From: an uncultured Oscillospiraceae bacterium
GTDB lineage: Bacteria; Bacillota; Clostridia; Oscillospirales; Acutalibacteraceae
Reading direction: 5' to 3'
DNA length: 64,000 bases
Assembly (NCBI GenBank): GCA_900543555.1
Contig: UQRL01000006.1
Span: 3,115 to 67,114 of the forward strand
Shown: positions 59,085 to 64,000 of the stretch, piece by piece
Layout: each line of letters begins with the position of its first letter
Position numbering within the stretch: the first letter of the stretch is position 1
Notes under the pieces: model-generated
Seen by the model: only the letters and a program-made list of their open reading frames with translations
Told to the model about the DNA's origin: nothing
Databases searched by the model: none
Translations under genes and position numbers: made by a program

Positions 59085-60923
59085 ATGAATGTAGAACAGA
59101 TTGAACAGAAAAACCAACAGGGCCGCTTCGCCTCTTTAAAGACCTGGGCCAAGCTGCTGCCCTTTTTAAAGCCCTACTCCCGGAACATGGCGGTCATCCT
59201 CTCCCTGATGCTGGTCAGCGCCGGGTGCGACCTGGCTTACCCCCTGCTCTCCGGCTATGCGGTGGACCACTTCGTCACCCCCCACACCAGCCGGGGCGTC
59301 ACCGGCTTCGCGGTGGTGTACCTGCTGGTGGTGCTGGCCCAGATGGCCTCTACCATGATCTTCGCCCGCTCTGCCCTGAAGGTGGAGATGTACCTGGGCC
59401 GGGATTTGAAAAAGCGGCTGTTCACCCACCTGCAGACCCTCTCCTTCTCCTATTACAACACCACCCCCGTGGGCACCATCATGGCCCGGGTGATGAGCGA
59501 CACCAACCGCATTGGCTCTGTCTTTGCCTGGAGCCTGGTGGACATCTTCTGGAGCGCCGCCTACGTCATCGGGTGCATGGGGGTCATGCTGGTCCTCAAC
59601 TGGCGGCTGGCCCTGCTGGTCATCGTGGTGGTGCCCGCCATTGCCCTGCTGACCCTGTACTTTCAGAAGAAGATTCTGGCCATCAACCGCCAGGCCCGCA
59701 AGGTCAACGCAGAGATCACCCGCCACTACAACGAGGGCATCTCCGGGGCCAAAACCTCGAAAACCCTGGTCATCGAGGACAAGAACACCGCCGCCTTTCA
59801 AGAGGTGACCCAGCGCATGCGCCGCACCACCGTGCGGGGGGTGCTGCTCAACGCCGTGTATGTGCCCATCATCGGCTTCCTCACGGCGCTGGCCGTGGCC
59901 TTCGTGCTCACCGGCGGGGGCAGCATGGTGCTGTGGGGGGACATCGGCATTGGCGAGCTGACGGTGTTTGTCAACTTCGCCCTGGTCATCGCCGACCCGG
60001 TGCAGACCCTGGCCCGCACCATCTCCAACTTCATCGCCACCCAGGCCAACATCGAGCGGGTCTCCGCCCTGCTGGAGCTGCGGCCAGAGATCACCGACAC
60101 CCCAGAGGTCATCGAGAAGTACGGCACCTCCTTTGCCCCCAAGCGGGAAAACTGGGAGCCCCTTGTGGGCCACATCACCTTTGAGGACATCACCTTCCGC
60201 TACCCCGACGGCGCCGAGAACGTGCTGGAGCACTTCAGCCTGGACGTGCCCGCGGGCACCACCGTGGCCATTGTGGGCGAGACCGGCGCGGGCAAATCCA
60301 CCCTGGTGAACCTGGCCTGCCGGTTCTTCGAGCCCACCCAGGGCCGGGTGCTCATCGACGGCCGGGACTACCGGGAGCGCAGCCAGCTGTGGCTGCACAG
60401 CAGCATTGGCTATGTGCTGCAAACGCCCCACCTGTTCTCCGGCTCCATCCGGGAGAACATCCGCTACGGCCGCCTGGACGCCACCGACGAGGAGATTGTG
60501 GCCGCGGCCAAGCTGGCGGGCGCCCATGACTTCATCACCCACATGGAGCACGGCTATGACAGCGACGTGGGCGAAGGGGGCGGCCAGCTCTCCACAGGGG
60601 AGAAGCAGCTGGTCTCTTTTGCCAGGGCCGTGCTGGCAGACCCCCGCATCTTTGTCCTGGACGAGGCCACCTCCTCCATCGACACCAAGACCGAGGCCCT
60701 CATCCAAGAGGCCATCTCCACCCTGCTGGAGGGCCGCACCAGCTTCCTCATCGCCCACCGGCTGTCCACCATCCGCAAGGCGGACCTGATCCTGGTGGTC
60801 AAGGCGGGCAAAATCATCGAGCGGGGCACCCACCAACAGCTGATGGACCTGGGGGGCTATTACGCCACCCTGTACAGCAAGCAGTTCGAGACCGAAACCG
60901 CCGAAACCCTGCTGGGCCAATAA
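59085..60923 (+). CDS. heterodimeric ABC exporter subunit with canonical ATP site (BmrD/YheH-like)
   Basis: A 612-residue half-transporter: six transmembrane helices, Walker A GETGAGKST, an LSTGE signature and VLDEATSSID with the catalytic Glu527. It should pair with the degenerate subunit encoded at 56407-58233. The two genes normally sit back to back; here about 850 bp of repeat and mobile remnant lie between them. The start codon follows GAGG at 7 nt, inside sequence that on the other strand belongs to the remnant, so the original upstream region seems lost. A terminator follows at 60932-60967. Confidence 0.9.
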   Translation: MNVEQIEQKNQQGRFASLKTWAKLLPFLKPYSRNMAVILSLMLVSAGCDLAYPLLSGYAVDHFVTPHTSRGVTGFAVVYLLVVLAQMASTMIFARSALKVEMYLGRDLKKRLFTHLQTLSFSYYNTTPVGTIMARVMSDTNRIGSVFAWSLVDIFWSAAYVIGCMGVMLVLNWRLALLVIVVVPAIALLTLYFQKKILAINRQARKVNAEITRHYNEGISGAKTSKTLVIEDKNTAAFQEVTQRMRRTTVRGVLLNAVYVPIIGFLTALAVAFVLTGGGSMVLWGDIGIGELTVFVNFALVIADPVQTLARTISNFIATQANIERVSALLELRPEITDTPEVIEKYGTSFAPKRENWEPLVGHITFEDITFRYPDGAENVLEHFSLDVPAGTTVAIVGETGAGKSTLVNLACRFFEPTQGRVLIDGRDYRERSQLWLHSSIGYVLQTPHLFSGSIRENIRYGRLDATDEEIVAAAKLAGAHDFITHMEHGYDSDVGEGGGQLSTGEKQLVSFARAVLADPRIFVLDEATSSIDTKTEALIQEAISTLLEGRTSFLIAHRLSTIRKADLILVVKAGKIIERGTHQQLMDLGGYYATLYSKQFETETAETLLGQ

Positions 60924-60931
60924 AGAGGCAA

Positions 60932-60967
60932 AAAAGCATCCCCGGGCGCTGGCCTGGGGATGCTTTT
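60932..60967. terminator. bidirectional terminator after the second ABC exporter
   Basis: AAAAGCATCCCC (60932-60943) pairs with GGGGATGCTTTT (60956-60967). Confidence 0.9.
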
Positions 60968-61003
60968 CTATTCACAGATATTCACACAAAGCCCGCGAAG
61001 CGC

Positions 61004-62206
61004 TCAACGCCCTTCCGAACCGTCATCGGTGTAGCGCAGGGCCTCCCGCAGGATCTCCTCCGTGTCAAAGGTGCGGGTGGCCTGGTCTTCCGGGGGCGGG
61101 GCCGCCGCGGGGGGCTCTTCCCGGTAGTCCTGGTAGTCCTCGTACTCCTGATAATCCTGGTAATCCTCGTAGTCCTCGTCCTCATAATAGGCCGCCTGCC
61201 CTTCATAGGGGGCCAGGGGCTCCTCATACTGCCCGTAAGACTCCCCGTAGTCCTCCTCCCGGTAGGCGGCGTCCTCCTGCTCCTCCAGGGGCAGGGAGAA
61301 CTCCTCGGTGTAGAGGGAGGCCTCCTCCGGCATCAGGGCGTCCGGCGGGGGCGCGGGCCGGGGGGGCGGAGGCGGCGGCACAGGCGCGGGGGGCACGGGG
61401 GGCGCGGGGGACGCGGGCTCTTCCGCCGCAGGGGCGGGCTGCGCCGCGGGCTGGCGGGCCTCCGCCTCGTGGATCTCCTCCAGAATGCCCTCGGCAGCGC
61501 CATAGCGCCGGCGGCCCCGGATGTAGAACACCAAAATGGCCACCAGGCCCAGCACGCCAGCGGCAATGCAGGCCGCCCCGGCGTAAAACAGGGTGGCCGC
61601 CAGAGAGTTGCCCCGCACGTTCAGCTGGGCAAAGGTCACATAGTTGGGGCCGCTTTCCTCCTCTTCCACAGTGGAGGAAGAGCTGCCCCCATTCAAAGAG
61701 GCCTGGGGCCGCTCCAAAACGGGGCGGGGCGTGGAACGGGGCCTCTGGGTGGCGTCGGGGGTGGGCGTTGGCTCCTCCACATAGCCAGCCGCGGGGTCCT
61801 GGCTCTCACTGCTGGAGGGCTCCTCCGTGGGCTCCCAAACGGGCTCTTCCGTGGGCTCTGCCCAGGGGTCCTCCGAAGGGGAGGGCTCTGGGGTGGGGTC
61901 CCACACCGGCTCCTCTGTGGGCTCCACCGCGGGCACGGTGGGCTCTGGCGTAGAGACCTGGGGGGGCGGGGTCTCCACCGGCTCGGGAGTAGAGGGCTCC
62001 GGCGCCGGGGTGGGCTCGGCAGGGGGAGGCGTCTCCGGCAGGGTGTTGTCCCCTCCGCTGGAGGAGCCCCCCTCCGTGCCCTCCCCCGGCATCTCTGTCT
62101 GGGCCGAAGGGAAGCTCCCCTCCGTGGCCAGGGCCGGCAGGGCTGTCAGGCTGGAGGCCACTGCCAGGGCCCCCAAAAAAACCGCCAGGCGGCGTCTCTT
62201 TTTCAT
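61004..62206 (-). CDS. secreted/membrane protein with Pro/Glu-rich ectodomain and Tyr/Asp-rich cytoplasmic tail, unknown
   Basis: A 400-residue protein: signal peptide (MKKRRRLAVF, cleavage after ALA near 27), then a 165-residue Pro/Glu/Thr/Ser-rich region with repeated PTEEPVW units. A short ordered part (about 185-200) precedes one transmembrane helix (201-229) with a GRRRY stop-transfer sequence. A cytoplasmic Pro/Ala-rich segment follows, and then an acidic tail with many Tyr (about 315-362, EDYEDYQDYQEYEDYQDY type). Topology is inferred. No catalytic domain is seen. The Pro-rich part could span the wall and the tail could bind partners or be phosphorylated. The ATG at 62206 has AGGAGG 7 nt upstream. 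Monocistronic. Confidence 0.65.
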   Translation of the reverse strand: MKKRRRLAVFLGALAVASSLTALPALATEGSFPSAQTEMPGEGTEGGSSSGGDNTLPETPPPAEPTPAPEPSTPEPVETPPPQVSTPEPTVPAVEPTEEPVWDPTPEPSPSEDPWAEPTEEPVWEPTEEPSSSESQDPAAGYVEEPTPTPDATQRPRSTPRPVLERPQASLNGGSSSSTVEEEESGPNYVTFAQLNVRGNSLAATLFYAGAACIAAGVLGLVAILVFYIRGRRRYGAAEGILEEIHEAEARQPAAQPAPAAEEPASPAPPVPPAPVPPPPPPRPAPPPDALMPEEASLYTEEFSLPLEEQEDAAYREEDYGESYGQYEEPLAPYEGQAAYYEDEDYEDYQDYQEYEDYQDYREEPPAAAPPPEDQATRTFDTEEILREALRYTDDGSEGR

Positions 62207-62310
62207 CGCGTTTCCTCCTGCTGGATGGGGAATTCTCAATATCAATTTATTGTAGCACAATTCCGCCCGGGGTTCAATGGTTTTCCTTCCCAGAGCGGCA
62301 CAAAACGAAA

Positions 62311-62333
62311 AAAGCGGGGCAACGCCCCGCTTT
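62311..62333 (-). terminator. terminator of glyS
   Basis: AAAGCGGGG (62311-62319) pairs with CCCCGCTTT (62325-62333); on the minus strand six T follow. Confidence 0.9.
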
Positions 62334-62350
62334 CTCCCCCTATTTCGCCC

Positions 62351-63766
62351 TTAAAAGGCGGTCTTTTCCTCGATGTAATCCTTCAGCTTTTCAATGGGCA
62401 GGCGCACCTGCTCCATCGTATCCCGGTCCCGAATGGTGACGCAGTTGTCGGCGGGCTTGCCCTCCTGCTCGTCGCCCACGGTGTCGAAGTCCACGGTGAC
62501 GCACAGGGGCGTGCCCACCTCGTCCTGGCGGCGGTAGCGCTTGCCGATGGACCCGGCCTCGTCGTAGTCCACCATGAAATGCTTGGAGAGCATGTCGTGG
62601 ACCTCCTGGGCCTTGGGCGCCAGCTTTTTGGAGAGGGGCAGCACGGCGGCCTTAAAGGGGGCCAGGGCCGGGTGCAAATGCAGCACCACACGGATATCGT
62701 CCTTGCCGTTCTTATCCTGGCCCACCACTTCCTCGTCGTAGGCGTCGCACAGGAACGCCAACGCCATGCGGTCGGCGCCCAGGCTGGGCTCGATGACATA
62801 GGGGATGTAGTGCTCCCCGGTCTCCTGGTCGAAGTAGGTCAAATCCTTGCCGGAGTGCTCCTGGTGGCGCTTTAAGTCGTAGTCGGTGCGGTCGGCAATG
62901 CCCCACAGCTCGCCCCAGCCAAAGGGGAACAGGTACTCCACGTCCGTGGTGGCCTTGGAGTAGAAGGCCAGCTCCTCAGGCCGGTGGTCCCGGAAGCGGA
63001 GGTTCTCCTCAGTCATGCCCAGGCTGAACAGCCACTGCTTACAGTAGTCTTTCCAATACTGGAACCACTCCAGGTCGGTGTCGGGCTTGCAGAAGAACTC
63101 CAGCTCCATCTGCTCGAACTCCCGGGTGCGGAAGGTGAAGTTGCCGGGGGTGATCTCGTTGCGGAAGCTCTTGCCCACCTGGGCGATGCCGAAGGGCAGC
63201 TTCTTCCGGGTGGTGCGCTGCACGGCGGGGAAGTTGACAAAGATGCCCTGGGCGGTTTCGGGCCGCAGGTAGATCTCGCTCTTCTGGTCCTCGGTGACGC
63301 CCTGGAAGGTTTTGAACATCAGGTTGAACTGGCGGATCTCGGTGAAGTTCTCACTGCCGCAGTTGGGGCACTGGATGTGGTGCTCCTTGATGAAGTCCAT
63401 CATCTTCTCGTTGGACCAGCCGTCGGCGCTCTCGCCGGTAAAGTCCTCGATGAGCTTGTCAGCCCGGTGACGGGTCTTGCAGTCCTTGCAGTCCATCAGG
63501 GGGTCGGAGAAGCCGCCCACATGGCCGGTGGCCACCCACACCTGGGGGTTCATCAGGATGGCGGCGTCCACGCCCACGTTATAGGGGGACTCTTGGACGA
63601 ACTTTTTCCACCAGGCTTTTTTCACGTTGTTTTTAAACTCCACGCCCAGGGGGCCGTAGTCCCAGGAGTTGGAGAGGCCGCCGTAAATCTCGCTGCCGGG
63701 GAAGATAAAACCCCGTTTTTTGCACAGAGAGACAATGGTGTCCATAGTTTTTTCCGTAGCTTTCAT
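62351..63766 (-). CDS. glyS: glycyl-tRNA synthetase, homodimeric type
   Basis: A 471-residue class II synthetase of the alpha2 (eukaryote/archaea/Gram-positive) type. The N-terminal part has [14 protein letters not shown] and a zinc-like Cys pair (CKDCKTRH, then CPNCGSENF). Motif 2 is represented by [21 protein letters not shown], and motif 3 lies around [15 protein letters not shown]-terminal anticodon-binding domain carries [19 protein letters not shown]. It charges tRNA-Gly. The start is the ATG at 63766, with AAAGGCGG upstream; nine more codons are open but unlikely. Confidence 0.96.
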   Translation of the reverse strand: MKATEKTMDTIVSLCKKRGFIFPGSEIYGGLSNSWDYGPLGVEFKNNVKKAWWKKFVQESPYNVGVDAAILMNPQVWVATGHVGGFSDPLMDCKDCKTRHRADKLIEDFTGESADGWSNEKMMDFIKEHHIQCPNCGSENFTEIRQFNLMFKTFQGVTEDQKSEIYLRPETAQGIFVNFPAVQRTTRKKLPFGIAQVGKSFRNEITPGNFTFRTREFEQMELEFFCKPDTDLEWFQYWKDYCKQWLFSLGMTEENLRFRDHRPEELAFYSKATTDVEYLFPFGWGELWGIADRTDYDLKRHQEHSGKDLTYFDQETGEHYIPYVIEPSLGADRMALAFLCDAYDEEVVGQDKNGKDDIRVVLHLHPALAPFKAAVLPLSKKLAPKAQEVHDMLSKHFMVDYDEAGSIGKRYRRQDEVGTPLCVTVDFDTVGDEQEGKPADNCVTIRDRDTMEQVRLPIEKLKDYIEEKTAF

Positions 63767-63866
63767 AAGATGGTCCGCCTTTCTCAATCGCAATCGCGTA
63801 ACTAGGGTCTATTGTAGCATGCCCTCCCCCAGAATGCAAGCGGGTGGCCCCGCGGGACAAGACGCG

Positions 63867-64000
63867 AACGCCGCTTTAAAGGCGGCGGGGTTTTCTGAGA
63901 GCCGCTAGCTTTTATGCCCGCGCTCAGGCTTGGGAGAGACAAGTAAAAGTTTTGCCAGCTTTTTCAAAAGCTGCGAGGTGTGGAGCAGAGCTCCACGGCC
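63867..64000 (+). repeat. dispersed repeat, copy 2, running to the right edge
   Basis: Same block order as 58221-58345: a CGCCGCTTT-AAAGGCGGCGGGG hairpin, CCCGCGCTC, GAGACAAGTAAAAGTTTT, an AGCTTTT/AAAAGCT hairpin, and GGTGTGGAGCAG. Conserved blocks are separated by diverged spacers. The element probably continues beyond the window. Confidence 0.6.

Overview
The window reads as a chromosomal stretch of a GC-rich, endospore-forming, Gram-positive anaerobe of the Clostridia, probably a gut Oscillospiraceae-type organism. The reasons are spoIIP and ricT; a darA-holB-ricT-trmN6-rsmI order like the Bacillus yaaQ-yabC cluster; AGGAGG-type ribosome binding sites with sigma-A promoters throughout; an S-layer-homology surface protein; and a carbohydrate ABC importer without its own ATPase. 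The genus assignment is inference. No rRNA, tRNA, CRISPR array or intact prophage was seen.

Layout. (1) 0.7-10.5 kb is a carbohydrate locus: two LplB/LplC-type permeases, a lipoprotein binding protein and a membrane-anchored AraC-type regulator, with a divergent GH-D-clan-like glycosidase and a GH127-like beta-L-arabinofuranosidase. (2) 10.7-23.6 kb is the most unusual part. It holds a 3591-residue secreted protein (BspA-type leucine-rich repeats, many MBG/YDG and Ig-like repeats, three C-terminal SLH domains). Upstream of it lie a tyrosine-recombinase paralogue that has lost its active site, a 340-bp AT-rich region, and an intact tyrosine recombinase. The AT-rich region carries three copies of a 20-bp dyad with an invariant asymmetric TTCACA core: two in one orientation and one inverted. 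They bracket a promoter and a bidirectional terminator. This looks like a site-specific recombination (phase-variation) module attached to a giant cell-surface protein.

(3) 23.7-44.7 kb carries two MATE exporters (one behind a MerR-type promoter), a heterodimeric ABC exporter, MurT/GatD with a GatD that lacks catalytic residues, a sugar isomerase-like protein, a GH13 alpha-glucosidase, citrate synthase, spoIIP, an M23 peptidase, a C39-like peptidase, two small lipoproteins, a ZIP transporter, YitT and a deleted HD-domain gene. (4) 44.7-55.1 kb is mostly housekeeping: pyruvate kinase, an MBL hydrolase, rsmI, trmN6, a ferredoxin, ricT, holB, darA, an AGCS symporter with a degenerate amidase, and a LytTR/DUF3021 pair. 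(5) 55.2-64 kb holds a PAQR protein, a second heterodimeric ABC exporter behind an attenuator-like leader and split by about 850 bp of mobile remnant, a proline/tyrosine-rich membrane protein, glyS, and a second copy of a dispersed repeat at the right edge.

Gene starts were set mainly by Shine-Dalgarno spacing and often lie inside the longest open frame. Function calls come from recognising family motifs by eye; no database search was run.
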